Shown here: piece by piece, positions 20,183 through 30,294 of the stretch
Layout of the letters: each line of letters starts with the position of its first letter
How positions within the stretch are numbered: position 1 is the first letter of the stretch
Origin: Streptomyces lydicus
GTDB lineage: Bacteria > Actinomycetota > Actinomycetes > Streptomycetales > Streptomycetaceae
Assembly: GCF_000717345.1 (NCBI RefSeq)
Contig: NZ_JNZA01000024.1
Coordinates: forward strand, 49,165 to 113,164
Reading direction: 5' to 3'
Length of the DNA stretch: 64,000 bases
Program-made: the position numbers and the translations under genes
The notes under the pieces: generated by a model
Databases searched by the model: none
Told to the model about the DNA's origin: nothing
Seen by the model: only the letters and a program-made list of their open reading frames with translations

Positions 20183-20629
20183 GTGAGCGATCCCGTGGCG
20201 CAGGCCCGGCCGGACACCCGGCCCAGGGGCGGCCCGGCGCGCCGTCTCGCACCACCCCTGGGCGCCCTCGCCGCGACCGCCGCCGCGTTCGCCTACGTCG
20301 GCGCCGTCGACCCGAACCGGCCCGGCCACTACCCCGTCTGCCCCCTGCTGCACCTGACCGGGCTCTACTGCCCGGCCTGCGGGGGCCTGCGCAGCGCGCA
20401 CGCCGTCGCGCACGGTGACCTCACCGCCGCACTGGGCGCCAATGCGCTCGCGGTGGCCGGGTACGCCGCCTGCGCGGTCTTCTGGGTGCTCTGGCTGGGC
20501 CGGGCCGCCCGCGGCCGCCCCACGGCGGGCCCCCGGCCACGAGCCGTCCACTGGTGGGCGCTGGCCGCGCTGCTGCTGGCCTTCACGGTCGTCCGCAACC
20601 TCCCCTTCGGCAGCGGCCTGGCACCGTGA
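20183..20629 (+). CDS. DUF2752 membrane protein
   Basis: The 148-residue protein contains the DUF2752 signature [19 protein letters not shown] with three Cys residues, then AHAVAHGD, and three hydrophobic segments. The Cys-rich loop suggests metal or redox chemistry at the membrane, but no function is established. It starts with GTG at 20183 and ends 172 bases before trpC. Confidence 0.85.
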   Translation: MSDPVAQARPDTRPRGGPARRLAPPLGALAATAAAFAYVGAVDPNRPGHYPVCPLLHLTGLYCPACGGLRSAHAVAHGDLTAALGANALAVAGYAACAVFWVLWLGRAARGRPTAGPRPRAVHWWALAALLLAFTVVRNLPFGSGLAP

Positions 20630-20741
20630 CCGGCACCCGGGTCCGCCGCCCGCGCCCGCCGGCAAGTGTCCAGGTCGTGGGACCGCGGTCCACCGGATGC
20701 GAGACCTGCACCTCATGGCGGATACCATCAGAGAGCCGGAC

Positions 20742-20772
20742 GGGACAGCTCGTCCCCCGGGGCACTGTCCCC
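20742..20772 (+). promoter_or_regulatory. Alternative hairpins in the trpC leader
   Basis: GGGACAG (20742-20748) can pair with CTGTCCC (20765-20771), or its first five bases can pair with GTCCC (20752-20756); the two structures exclude each other. A possible -10 (TACCAT, 20723-20728) lies upstream and the AGAAGGAGG ribosome-binding site at 20785 lies downstream. No Trp-codon leader peptide is present. This is a candidate for leader control only. Confidence 0.3.
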
Positions 20773-20801
20773 CTCCACCGCTCCAGAAGGAGGCCGCTCG
20801 C

Positions 20802-21611
20802 GTGAGTGTGCTCGACGAGATCATCGACGGGGTCCGCGCCGACCTCGCTGAGCGGCAGGCGCGCGTCACCCTCGACGAGCTCAAGGAGCGGGCCCAGAAG
20901 GCACGCCCCGCGATGGACGGTGTCGCGGCACTCAAGGGCGAGAGCGTCACGGTGATCTGCGAGGTGAAGCGCTCCAGCCCCTCCAAGGGCGCGCTCGCCG
21001 CGATCGCCGACCCCGCCGGCCTGGCCGCCGACTACGAAGCGGGCGGCGCCGCGGTCATCTCCGTCCTCACCGAGCAGCGCAAGTTCGGCGGCTCGCTGGC
21101 CGACCTGGAGGCCGTCCGGGCCCGGGTCGACATCCCCCTGCTGCGCAAGGACTTCATCGTCACCGCCTACCAGCTGTGGGAGGCCCGCGCCTACGGCGCC
21201 GACCTCGCGCTGCTGATCGTCTCCGCGCTGGAGCAGGAGGCCCTGGTCTCGCTGATCGAGCGGGCCGAGTCGATCGGGCTGACGCCGCTGGTCGAGGTGC
21301 ACGACGAGGAAGAGGTCGCCCGGGCGGTGGACGCCGGCGCGAAGATCATCGGCGTGAACGCCCGCAACCTCAAGACGCTGGAGGTCGACCGCGGCAACTT
21401 CGCCCGGATCGCCCCCGAGATCCCCGACCACATCGTCAAGATCGCCGAGTCCGGTGTCCGCGGACCGCACGACCTGATCGCGTACGCCAACGACGGCGCG
21501 GACGCGGTGCTGGTCGGCGAGTCGCTGGTCACCGGCAAGGACCCCAGGACCGCGGTCGCCGACCTGGTCGCCGCGGGCTCCCACCCGGCGATCCGCCACG
21601 GCCGGTCCTGA
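20802..21611 (+). CDS. trpC: Indole-3-glycerol phosphate synthase
   Basis: A 269-residue TIM barrel that closes CdRP to indole-3-glycerol phosphate. Motifs: [11 protein letters not shown] with the catalytic Lys residues, LRKDFIV (second catalytic Lys), [13 protein letters not shown], and [11 protein letters not shown]. The GTG at 20802 has a strong ribosome-binding site (AGAAGGAGG, 8 bases away); the open frame upstream contains the leader and is not coding. It heads trpC-trpM-trpB-trpA. Confidence 0.97.
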   Translation: MSVLDEIIDGVRADLAERQARVTLDELKERAQKARPAMDGVAALKGESVTVICEVKRSSPSKGALAAIADPAGLAADYEAGGAAVISVLTEQRKFGGSLADLEAVRARVDIPLLRKDFIVTAYQLWEARAYGADLALLIVSALEQEALVSLIERAESIGLTPLVEVHDEEEVARAVDAGAKIIGVNARNLKTLEVDRGNFARIAPEIPDHIVKIAESGVRGPHDLIAYANDGADAVLVGESLVTGKDPRTAVADLVAAGSHPAIRHGRS

Positions 21612-21633
21612 GGACGAGGCCCAGCACCCCGCC

Positions 21634-21870
21634 ATGACCGCCAGCGCCTCCCGCCTCCGCCGACCCGCCCCGGGCCACCGCCCCGGGCCGGCCGGCGTGC
21701 TCGCCGCGGCCGCCGGCGACGGACGGCACGCGGCACTCGGCCGCGGCTGCCGGCCGCGTGGCTGCCGGGCGCCCGCGCGGCGGGTCCGCGGGCGGCGGGT
21801 CCGCTATCACATCGGCTCGGAGCCGGGACAGATCAACGGGCGCCGATGGCGCCCGGCTGCCGCACGCTGA
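21634..21870 (+). CDS. trpM: TrpM-type tryptophan biosynthesis modulator
   Basis: A 78-residue, strongly basic protein whose second half, [13 protein letters not shown] and [18 protein letters not shown], is the conserved part of the small Streptomyces ORF called trpM (or trpX) always found between trpC and trpB. In S. coelicolor it is reported to affect tryptophan supply and development. The N-terminal half is low-complexity and may be poorly conserved. It begins 22 bases after trpC. The paired Cys residues could be structural or metal-binding. Confidence 0.85.
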   Translation: MTASASRLRRPAPGHRPGPAGVLAAAAGDGRHAALGRGCRPRGCRAPARRVRGRRVRYHIGSEPGQINGRRWRPAAAR

Positions 21871-21918
21871 CCGGGGACCGGACGTCCCCGGCACCCGCGT
21901 GCGCGGCAGTCATCCCCG

Positions 21919-21924
21919 TAGCGT
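21919..21924 (+). promoter_or_regulatory. Candidate internal promoter before trpB
   Basis: TAGCGT between trpM and trpB, 55 bases before the trpB ATG; no good -35 is visible. It would let trpBA be expressed apart from trpC. Confidence 0.35.
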
Positions 21925-21979
21925 GATGTCCGGAATCCGAACCGACGGGGCGATTCGCCCCGATCGAGGAGTGCGTCAG

Positions 21980-23271
<1,292 letters not shown>

Positions 23272-23272
<1 letters not shown>

Positions 23273-24090
23273 TGGCGGGCAACATCGAACTGCTGAACTC
23301 CGTGCTGGCCCAGGCCCGCGCGGAGAACCGCGCCGCACTCGTCGGGTACCTCCCGGCCGGCTTCCCGACCGTCGACGGCGGCATCCGGGCGATGACCGAG
23401 ATGCTGGACGGCGGCTGCGACATCGTCGAGGTCGGGCTGCCGCACAGCGACCCGGTCCTGGACGGGCCGGTCATCCAGACCGCCGACGACATCGCGCTGC
23501 GCGGCGGCCTGAAGATCGTCGACGTGATCCGCACGGTCCGCGAGGTGCACGCCGCCACCGGCGCGCCGGTGCTGTGCATGACGTACTGGAACCCCGTCGA
23601 CGCGTACGGCGTCGAGCGGTTCGCCGCCGACCTGGCCGAGGCGGGCGGCGCCGGCTGCATCCTGCCCGACCTCCCGGTCGAGGAGTCCGAGGTGTGGCGC
23701 AAGGCCGCCGAGCAGCACGGGCTGGCCACCGTCTTCGTGGTCGCGCCCAGCAGCCGGGACGAGCGGCTCGCCAAGATCACCGCGGCCGGCAGCGGCTTCG
23801 TCTACGCCGCTTCCCTGATGGGCGTCACCGGCACCCGCGAGTCGGTCGGCCGCGAGGCCCAGGAGCTGGTGGCACGTACGCGCGCCACCACCGAGCTGCC
23901 GGTCTGCGTCGGCCTCGGCGTCTCCACCCCCGCCCAGGCCGCCGAGGTGGCCGCCTTCGCGGACGGCGTGATCGTCGGCTCGGCGTTCGTCAAGCGGCTG
24001 CTGGTCGCCGGCGACGACCTGACGGCCGGCCTCGCCGAGGTGCGCACCCTCGCGGGTGAGCTGGCCGAGGGCGTACGCAGCCGTTCATAG
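23272..24090 (+). CDS. trpA: Tryptophan synthase alpha subunit
   Basis: A 272-residue TIM barrel that releases indole from indole-3-glycerol phosphate into the TrpB tunnel. Catalytic E53 (IVEVGLPHSD) and D64 (PVLDGP) are 11 residues apart as in E. coli TrpA, and the GVTGTRES loop and GVSTPAQA phosphate site are present. The ATG overlaps the trpB TGA (TGATG), with GGGGGAG 5 bases upstream, so the subunits are coupled for equimolar synthesis. Confidence 0.97.
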
Positions 24091-24155
24091 GGTTACGGGC
24101 CGGGCCGGCGTCCACGGCGGCCCGGACCCTGTCGCTCGATAGGGCGAACATCGGT

Positions 24156-24183
24156 GCGGAGGGGTGCGACGGCACCCCTCCGC
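24156..24183 (+). terminator. trp operon terminator
   Basis: A perfect 12-bp stem (GCGGAGGGGTGC and complement) with a 4-nt loop, followed by TTCGTTGT, 66 bases after the trpA stop. Confidence 0.75.
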
Positions 24184-24199
24184 TTCGTTGTGCAGGGGC

Positions 24200-25234
24200 G
24201 TGAGCCAGAAGAATCATGAGGGTAAGAAAACCGCCCGCGAGCGGCTTCAGGAGCAGCGCGAGAAGGAAAAGGCGCGCTCCCGGCGCCGCCGCCAGGCGGT
24301 CGTCGCCGGGTCGGTGGTCGCGGTGCTGGCGGTCGCCGGCGGCATCGCCGTCTGGGCCACCTCCGCCGGCGGCGGCCAGAGCAGTTCCGACAACGAAACG
24401 GCCCGCCCGAGGCAGGCCGCCGGCGGCACCAAGCCGTTCATCACGGTGGGCGCGCCCGGCGCCCCGTCCACCCTCACGGTGTGGGAGGACTTCCGCTGTC
24501 CCGCCTGCCAGCAGTTCGAGACCGGCTTCCGCCCGGTGATCCACGAACTGGAGGACTCCGGCAAGCTCAAGAGCGAGTACCACCTCGTGACGATCATCGA
24601 CGGCAACTCCGGCGGCAAGGGATCGCTCACCGCCGCGAACGCCGCCCTGTGCGCCCAGGACGCCGGCCGGTTCCGCGATTTCCACGACGTCCTCTACGCC
24701 AATCAGCCGCCCGAGCCGCAGGACAAGTTCGCCGACCCCCAGTACGTCCTCCAGCTGGCCGGCAAGGTCAAGGGCCTGGTGACCCCCGCCTTCACCAAGT
24801 GCGTCAAGGACGGCACCTACAACGCCTTCGTCCGCAAGTCCGGTGACGCGTTCGCCAAGTCCGGCTACCGCGGCACCCCGACGGTCCTGCTCAACGGCCA
24901 GGACCTCGCCAAGGTGAAGGGCGGCCGGATGACGCCGGCGGACCTGAAGAAGATGGTCCTGGACGCCGCCAAGGGCAAGCAGCCCGGCAAGAGCGCTTCC
25001 CCCGGGGCGAGCGCCTCACCGGGCGGCGGCGCGAGCGCCTCGCCGAAGCCCGGCGCGGCCCACCACGGCGCTGCCTCCCCGCAGAACGGGGCGGGCCACC
25101 ACGGCGGCGCGTCACCGCAGGCCGGGCCCGGTCACCACGGCGCGTCCTCCGCGCACCCGGGCGCGGGTCACCACGGCGGCGCGGTGCCCGGGACCGGTGC
25201 CTCCGTGCGGACCGGCGCCTCGCCGGCGTCCTAG
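24200..25234 (+). CDS. Membrane-anchored DsbA-like thiol oxidoreductase with His-rich tail
   Basis: A 344-residue protein: a charged cytoplasmic N-terminus, one transmembrane segment (about 33-54), a DsbA/thioredoxin-fold domain with active-site C100-P-A-C103 (EDFRCPACQQF) and the cis-Pro motif GTPTVLLNG near 240, then a disordered Ala/Ser/Pro/Gly tail from about 265. The tail carries four HHG units separated by about 14 residues, unusual for this family. It is probably exported and acts on disulfides outside the membrane. The GTG at 24200 follows the trp terminator. Confidence 0.88.
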   Translation: MSQKNHEGKKTARERLQEQREKEKARSRRRRQAVVAGSVVAVLAVAGGIAVWATSAGGGQSSSDNETARPRQAAGGTKPFITVGAPGAPSTLTVWEDFRCPACQQFETGFRPVIHELEDSGKLKSEYHLVTIIDGNSGGKGSLTAANAALCAQDAGRFRDFHDVLYANQPPEPQDKFADPQYVLQLAGKVKGLVTPAFTKCVKDGTYNAFVRKSGDAFAKSGYRGTPTVLLNGQDLAKVKGGRMTPADLKKMVLDAAKGKQPGKSASPGASASPGGGASASPKPGAAHHGAASPQNGAGHHGGASPQAGPGHHGASSAHPGAGHHGGAVPGTGASVRTGASPAS

Positions 25235-25289
25235 CCACGCTGCGTCACCGCGTGCGGACGGGGTCGTTACGCAGCCGTTGCCGGGCGGG

Positions 25290-25320
25290 TTGTCGCCGAC
25301 CCCGCCCGGCGCGGTAGCGT
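25290..25320 (+). promoter_or_regulatory. Promoter of lgt
   Basis: TTGTCG (25290-25295) and TAGCGT (25315-25320) are 19 bases apart; the -10 ends 10 bases before the ATG. Confidence 0.45.
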
Positions 25321-25330
25321 CGTTCCTGCC

Positions 25331-26395
25331 ATGGACCTCGCATTCATTCCCAGCCCGTCGGTCGGCGTCGTACATCTCGGCCCGATCCCGCTGCGCGGCT
25401 ACGCGTTCTGCATCATCATCGGCGTCTTCGTCGGCGTCTGGCTCGGCAACAAGCGCTGGATCCAGCGCGGTGGCCGCTCCGGCACGGTCGCGGACATCGC
25501 CGTATGGGCCGTGCCCTTCGGTCTGGTCGGCGGCCGTCTCTATCACGTCATCACGACGTACGAACCGTATTTCGGCAAGAACGGCCACCCGCTCGACGCC
25601 TTCAAGGTGTGGGAGGGCGGCCTCGGCATCTGGGGCGCGGTCGCGCTCGGCGCGGTGGGCGCCTGGATCGGCTGCCGCCGCCGCGGCATCCCGATGCCGG
25701 CCTACGCCGACGCGCTGGCACCGGGCCTGGCGCTCGGCCAGGCGATCGGCCGCTGGGGCAACTGGTTCAACCAGGAGCTGTACGGCAAGCCGACCGATGT
25801 CCCGTGGGCGCTGAAGATCAGCTCCGACCCGGCCATCGGCCGCATCGGCGGCACCTACCACCCGACCTTCCTCTACGAGTGCCTGTGGTGCATCGGCGTC
25901 GCGGCGCTGGTGATCTGGGCCGACAAGCGCTTCCGGCTCGGCCACGGACGGGCGTTCGCGCTGTACGTCGCCGCCTACTGCGCGGGCCGCGCCTGGATCG
26001 AGTACATGCGGGTCGACGAGGCGCACCACATCCTCGGCCTGCGGCTGAACGTGTGGACCGCGCTGATCGTCTTCGTGCTGGCCGTCGTCTACCTCGTGGT
26101 CTCCGCGAAGCGGGCGCCCGGGCGGGAAGAGGTCGTCGAGCCGGGCGCGCTGGAGGAGCGTGCGGCGGCCGAGGCCGCCGCCGCGGAGAGCGCCGCGAGC
26201 GACAGCGACGCCGCCACGGAGGCCGACGGTGCCGACGGCGGTGACGGTGCCGAGGCCCCGGCCGGCAAGGCGCCCGCCGCGAAGTCCGCGGCGGAGGCCG
26301 AGGCGGAGGACGGGCCCGAGGCGGTGGACGCGGCGGCCTCGTCTGCGGACGCCGACGCCAAGCCCGCCGGAAGCGGCAGCACCAAGAAGTCCTGA
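25331..26395 (+). CDS. lgt: Prolipoprotein diacylglyceryl transferase
   Basis: Lgt transfers diacylglycerol from phosphatidylglycerol to the lipobox Cys of preprolipoproteins. The 354-residue protein has about seven transmembrane helices and the Lgt signature GRWGNWFNQELYG with R141, N144 and E149, plus GGRLYHV and YHPTFLYE. After about residue 258 comes a 95-residue Ala/Glu-rich acidic tail absent from most Lgt proteins, likely disordered and cytoplasmic. It ends facing the CitE-like gene with a strong hairpin between. Confidence 0.95.
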   Translation: MDLAFIPSPSVGVVHLGPIPLRGYAFCIIIGVFVGVWLGNKRWIQRGGRSGTVADIAVWAVPFGLVGGRLYHVITTYEPYFGKNGHPLDAFKVWEGGLGIWGAVALGAVGAWIGCRRRGIPMPAYADALAPGLALGQAIGRWGNWFNQELYGKPTDVPWALKISSDPAIGRIGGTYHPTFLYECLWCIGVAALVIWADKRFRLGHGRAFALYVAAYCAGRAWIEYMRVDEAHHILGLRLNVWTALIVFVLAVVYLVVSAKRAPGREEVVEPGALEERAAAEAAAAESAASDSDAATEADGADGGDGAEAPAGKAPAAKSAAEAEAEDGPEAVDAAASSADADAKPAGSGSTKKS

Positions 26396-26414
26396 GACGG
26401 CCCACGGCCGCCAC

Positions 26415-26454
26415 GAGCGCCGGGTGGACTCGACAGCGAGTCCGCCCGGCGCTC
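26415..26454. terminator. Bidirectional hairpin terminator
   Basis: 18-bp arms (GAGCGCCGGGTGGACTCG and complement) with a single G-U pair and a 4-nt loop (ACAG), centred between the convergent lgt and CitE-like genes. Confidence 0.8.
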
Positions 26455-26477
26455 CGCCGTTTCCGCTCGCCGGCCGT

Positions 26478-27557
26478 TCAGTTCCGCCGCTCGGCCAGCG
26501 ACAGCACCCGTCGCGCGCCCGCGACCACCGCCGCGTCCACGAACCGCCCGTCCGGCAGCGCCTGGGCGCCGCCCTCCGCGCCGGCGGCCCGGACGATCTC
26601 CGCCGCCGCCTCGACCTCCTCCGGCGAGGGCAGATGGGCCGCCTCGATCACCGGGAGCTGACGCGGATGGATGGCGGCCCGGCCCAGGAACCCCAGCGCC
26701 CGTCCCCGGGCGCAGGACCGGGCCAGCCCTTCCAGGTCCGCCACGTCCGGGTAGACCGACTGCGGCGGCGGGGCCAGCCCAGCCGCCCGGGCCGCGACCA
26801 CCGTCCGGCTGCGCGGCCAGGCCAGCCCCGCCTCGTCCCGTACGCCCAGCTCGGTGGCCAGGTCGGCCTCGCCCAGGGCGATCCCGCGCAGCGCCGGGTG
26901 CGCGGTGGCGATCGCGAAGGCGTGCTCGATGCCCAGCGCGGATTCCAGCAGGGCGTAGAGCGCCGGGGTGGCGGGCAGCGCCGCGGGGGCCGGGGCGGCG
27001 GGGGTGAGGGTGGCGGTGGCGCTCCCCGGGGCGGCCGTCCGGGCGGTGCGGGCGGTGCGCGCGGTACGTGCGGCGCGGGCGGGGTGGGCGGTGCCGGTGG
27101 TGAGTGGTGCGACCGCGGCCGCGGGGGTGCGGGCCCGCCGCCCGGTGGCGAGCCGGCCGGTCAGGGCGGGGCCGGCGGCCGGCTGGGCGGCGGTGGTCGC
27201 CCAGGCGGCCGCCCGGTGGATGTCGGCCGGTCCCTGCACCTTGGGCAGCCGCAGCCCGGCCAGGCCCGGCAGGGCGGCCAGGGTGCGGATCTCGGTCTCG
27301 GCGAGCGGACCGTCCAGCGCGTTGACCCGGACGTGTACCGGTGCGGTCCCCGGCGCCGGATCGCTCAGCAGCTCGGCGGTGGCCCGCAGCGCGCGGTCCT
27401 TGCGGTCCGGGGCGACCGCGTCCTCCAGGTCGACGACCACCACGTCCGCCCCGCAGTGCAGTGCCTTGGCCACCACCTCGGGGCGGTCGCCCGGAACGTA
27501 GAGCCAGGTCAGCGGCGTAGGGGCGGAGGGCTCCCGGGGCGGTGGGGCCGGCCTCAC
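26478..27557 (-). CDS. CitE-like CoA-ester lyase (HpcH/HpaI family) with low-complexity insertion
   Basis: A 359-residue member of the citrate lyase beta/malyl-CoA lyase family. Active-site elements are present: VVDLEDAV (D43, E45), HVRVNA (R77), the metal-binding LLESALGI (E205) and GEADLATELG (D232), and AAIHPRQ near the end. Residues 121-197 form an Ala/Thr/Arg/Pro insertion with tandem ART units, about 70 residues longer than typical enzymes. The GTG start overlaps the CoA-transferase stop (GTGA). It probably cleaves or forms a beta-hydroxyacyl-CoA such as malyl- or citramalyl-CoA; the substrate is not determined. Confidence 0.87.
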   Translation of the reverse strand: MRPAPPPREPSAPTPLTWLYVPGDRPEVVAKALHCGADVVVVDLEDAVAPDRKDRALRATAELLSDPAPGTAPVHVRVNALDGPLAETEIRTLAALPGLAGLRLPKVQGPADIHRAAAWATTAAQPAAGPALTGRLATGRRARTPAAAVAPLTTGTAHPARAARTARTARTARTAAPGSATATLTPAAPAPAALPATPALYALLESALGIEHAFAIATAHPALRGIALGEADLATELGVRDEAGLAWPRSRTVVAARAAGLAPPPQSVYPDVADLEGLARSCARGRALGFLGRAAIHPRQLPVIEAAHLPSPEEVEAAAEIVRAAGAEGGAQALPDGRFVDAAVVAGARRVLSLAERRN

Positions 27558-28828
27558 AGCGCGCCCGCCCCGCGCAGCGCGGCGATCTCCGCCTCGCCCA
27601 GCCCGAGCCCGGCCAGCACCTCGTCGGTGTCCGCGCCGTGCGGGCGGCCGGCCCACCGGATGGCGCCCGGCGTCTCGGAGAGCCGGAAGAGGACGTTCTG
27701 CATCCGCAGGGTGCCCAGCTCCTCGTCGGGCACCTCGGTGATCGACCCCAGCGCCCGGTACTGCGGGTCCGCCAGCACATCGCGGATGTCGTAGACGGGC
27801 GCGACGGCCGCCTCGGCCTTCTCGAAGGCCGCCAGCACCTCGGCCCGGTCGCGCCGGGCGATCCAGTCGCCGACCGCCGCGTCCAGCTCGTCGGCGTGCC
27901 GGGCGCGGCCCGCACCGGTCCCGAACCAGGGCTCGTCGATCACCTCGGGGCGGCCGACCAGCCGCATCACCCGTTCGGCGACGGACTCGGCGGAGGTGGA
28001 GACCACTACCCAGGACCCGTCGGCGGTGCGGTAGGTGTTGCGGGGCGCGACGTTGGCGGAGCGGTTGCCGGTGCGCGGCTGGACGTGGCCGAGCTGGTCG
28101 TACCAGAGCGGCTGCGGGCCCAGCACGGTCAGCATCGGCTCGATCAGCGCCAGGTCGATGACCTGGCCGCGGCCGCCGGTGTCCCGGGCCCGCAGCGCGG
28201 CCATCACCGCGTATGCCGTGGTCAGCGCGGTGATCGCGTCGGCGAGACCGAACGGCGGCAGGGTCGGCGGGCCGTCCGGCTCGCCGGTGATGGCGGCGAA
28301 TCCGCTCATCGCCTCGGCGAGCGTGCCGAAGCCGGGGCGCCGGGCGTACGGCCCGAACTGGCCGAAGCCGGTGACCCGGGCCAGCACCAGCCGCGGGTTG
28401 ACGGCGGACAGCTCCGCCCAGCCCAGGCCCCATTTCTCCAGCGTGCCGGGCCGGAAGTTCTCGACGATGACGTCCGCGTCGGCCGCGAGCCGCAGCAGGA
28501 CGTCCCGGCCGCCCGGGTGGGACAGGTCGAGCGTGAGGGCCTTCTTGTTGCGGCCCAGCAGCTTCCACCACAGCCCGATGCCGTCCTTGGCGGGTCCGTG
28601 GCCGCGCGAGGGGTCGGGCCGCCGCGGGTGCTCGACCTTGATCACCTCGGCGCCGAAGTCCCCGAGCAGGGTGGCGGCGAGCGGCCCGGCGAAGAGCGTG
28701 GCGAGGTCCAGCACCCGCAGCCCGGCGAGCGGGCCCCGGGGGTGGTCCGGTCCGGCGGCGGCCGGCTCGCCGTCGGCGGACCGGGACTTCCCGGACGAGG
28801 GCTTCCCGGACAGGGACGGGTCGGTCAT
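27554..28828 (-). CDS. CaiB/BaiF class III CoA-transferase
   Basis: 424 residues; N-terminal Ser/Lys-rich tail of about 30, then the family fold: LAGLRVLDLATLFAGPLAATLLGDFGAEVIKVE, GRNKKALTLDL, IVENFRPG, and the nucleophilic Asp region PPFGLADAIT with D197. Class III enzymes move CoA between carboxylic acids through an aspartyl anhydride/thioester. Paired with a CitE-like lyase, it could activate a dicarboxylate (as in itaconate or mesaconate degradation) for cleavage, but no hydratase is nearby. It overlaps the upstream ADP-ribosylglycohydrolase gene by ATGA. Confidence 0.9.
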   Translation of the reverse strand: MTDPSLSGKPSSGKSRSADGEPAAAGPDHPRGPLAGLRVLDLATLFAGPLAATLLGDFGAEVIKVEHPRRPDPSRGHGPAKDGIGLWWKLLGRNKKALTLDLSHPGGRDVLLRLAADADVIVENFRPGTLEKWGLGWAELSAVNPRLVLARVTGFGQFGPYARRPGFGTLAEAMSGFAAITGEPDGPPTLPPFGLADAITALTTAYAVMAALRARDTGGRGQVIDLALIEPMLTVLGPQPLWYDQLGHVQPRTGNRSANVAPRNTYRTADGSWVVVSTSAESVAERVMRLVGRPEVIDEPWFGTGAGRARHADELDAAVGDWIARRDRAEVLAAFEKAEAAVAPVYDIRDVLADPQYRALGSITEVPDEELGTLRMQNVLFRLSETPGAIRWAGRPHGADTDEVLAGLGLGEAEIAALRGAGAL

Positions 28829-30294
28829 GGTGCCGGGGCCTCCGGTCGGTCGGGGGTACGGACGACGAGTGCGGCGGTGCGCCGGGCGAGGGTGCCGAAG
28901 GCGTGTACGGCCTGCCCGCCGACGCTGCCGGTGAGCCGGCCGCGCAGCGGCGCGGTCCAGGATTCGGGCAGCGCGGCGGGCGAACCGGCGAGCAGCCCGG
29001 CCAGCGAACCGGCCGTCGCGCCGTTGGAGTCGGTGTCCCAACCGCCGGACACCGCACGGCAGATGGAGCCGGCGAAGTCGCCGTCGGCGTGGGTGAGCGC
29101 GGCGGCCAGCAGCGCGGCGTTCGGCACCGCGTGCACCCAGTGGTGGTGGCCGTGGACGGTGTGCAGCCGGTCGGCGACGGCCGCGAAGCCCTCCGCCGTA
29201 CCGGTCGGCTCCTCCCGCGCGGCCGTGATACCCAGGCGGACAGCCCGGGCGAGCCGGGACCGCGGGGGGATCACGGCGAGCCCGGCCCGCAGCGCGCCGT
29301 GCACATCGGCCCGGCCGCCGGCCGCCTCGGCGAGCGCGGCGGCCGTGAACATCGCCGCGTACACCCCGTTCCCGGTGTGGCTGAGCACGGCGTCCCGCCA
29401 CGCCTGCGCGGCGGCGCCCGCCGGGTCGCCGGGCCGGGTCCAGCCGTGCACGTCCGCCCGGATCTGCGCGCCGATCCACTCACGGAACGGGTTGCGGTGC
29501 CGTGCGGTGTGCGGCGGCTCGATGCCGTCCAGGAGGTTGCGGTACGCGACGCGTTCGGCGGTGAAGGTGCGTCCGGCCGGCAGCTCGTCCAGCCACAGCC
29601 GCGCGACGTCCGCGGTGGTGAAGCCGGGCCCGTGGCGTTCGAGGAGCAGCAGGCCCAGCAGCGGGTAGGTGAGGTCGTCGTCCTCGGGCATCCCGTCGAT
29701 GTTCTCGGCGAGCGAGGTGGCGGCGCTGCGACGGTTCCAGGGGTATCGGGCGGCCACCTCGGGGTCGAGCCCGGCCCCGGTGAAGTACGAGGTCAGCGGC
29801 CAGTTCCCGGTCGAGCGGGCGAGCGTGCGGATCCCGTCGAGCGGCAGTTTCTCCACCGGCTTGCCCAGCAGGCAGCCGGCCGCCCGCCCCAGCCAGGCGG
29901 CCTCCAGCCGGGCCGCCGTACGGTCCTGGTCCGGCCGCGCCCCGGCGCGCCGAGGCAACGGCCCGGGCGCGCAGGCCCGCTGAATGCCCGTCAGGTCGGT
30001 CGGTTCGTCGACCGTCAACGGGCTCGGCAGCAGGGCGAGTTCATCGAGGAGCGTCGTCGCGAGCCGGCGCAGCGACGGGCCGGCGGGCCCGGGGGAGGCG
30101 CCCGACCGGTCCGGTGCCGGGGGCCCGCCCGCCGCCTGCCAGCGGCGCGCGATCCCGGCGGCGTCCCGGCCGTCCTCCGCGGCCTGCCGCAGCTCGTGCC
30201 CGAGCAGGTCCTCGGGCTGCACCCAGGTCACCCGGAGCGGCGGACCGGTCGCGGCGGGCGCCGTCCGGGCGGTGCCCGCAGCCGTGGTCGTCAC
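28825..30294 (-). CDS. ADP-ribosylglycohydrolase family protein, long paralog (copy 1)
   Basis: A 489-residue protein. The N-terminal 125 residues include a conserved-looking module RVTWVQPEDLLGHEL... ARRW; the ARH (DraG-like) all-helical domain follows from about 128. The GD of the first helix motif is replaced (GRAAGCLLGKPVE). The metal motif is EDDDLTY (194-200) instead of TDDT, and the C-terminal metal motif is intact, D410-T-D412-S. The active site is therefore variant but plausible. The GTG at 30294 overlaps the upstream stop (GTGA). Substrate unknown. Confidence 0.85.
   Translation of the reverse strand: MTTTAAGTARTAPAATGPPLRVTWVQPEDLLGHELRQAAEDGRDAAGIARRWQAAGGPPAPDRSGASPGPAGPSLRRLATTLLDELALLPSPLTVDEPTDLTGIQRACAPGPLPRRAGARPDQDRTAARLEAAWLGRAAGCLLGKPVEKLPLDGIRTLARSTGNWPLTSYFTGAGLDPEVAARYPWNRRSAATSLAENIDGMPEDDDLTYPLLGLLLLERHGPGFTTADVARLWLDELPAGRTFTAERVAYRNLLDGIEPPHTARHRNPFREWIGAQIRADVHGWTRPGDPAGAAAQAWRDAVLSHTGNGVYAAMFTAAALAEAAGGRADVHGALRAGLAVIPPRSRLARAVRLGITAAREEPTGTAEGFAAVADRLHTVHGHHHWVHAVPNAALLAAALTHADGDFAGSICRAVSGGWDTDSNGATAGSLAGLLAGSPAALPESWTAPLRGRLTGSVGGQAVHAFGTLARRTAALVVRTPDRPEAPAP

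Noticed and set aside
20630..20801. A Trp-rich leader peptide for trpC attenuation
   Set aside because: The only in-frame ATG (20715) leads straight into trpC and contains no Trp codons; no stop separates it.
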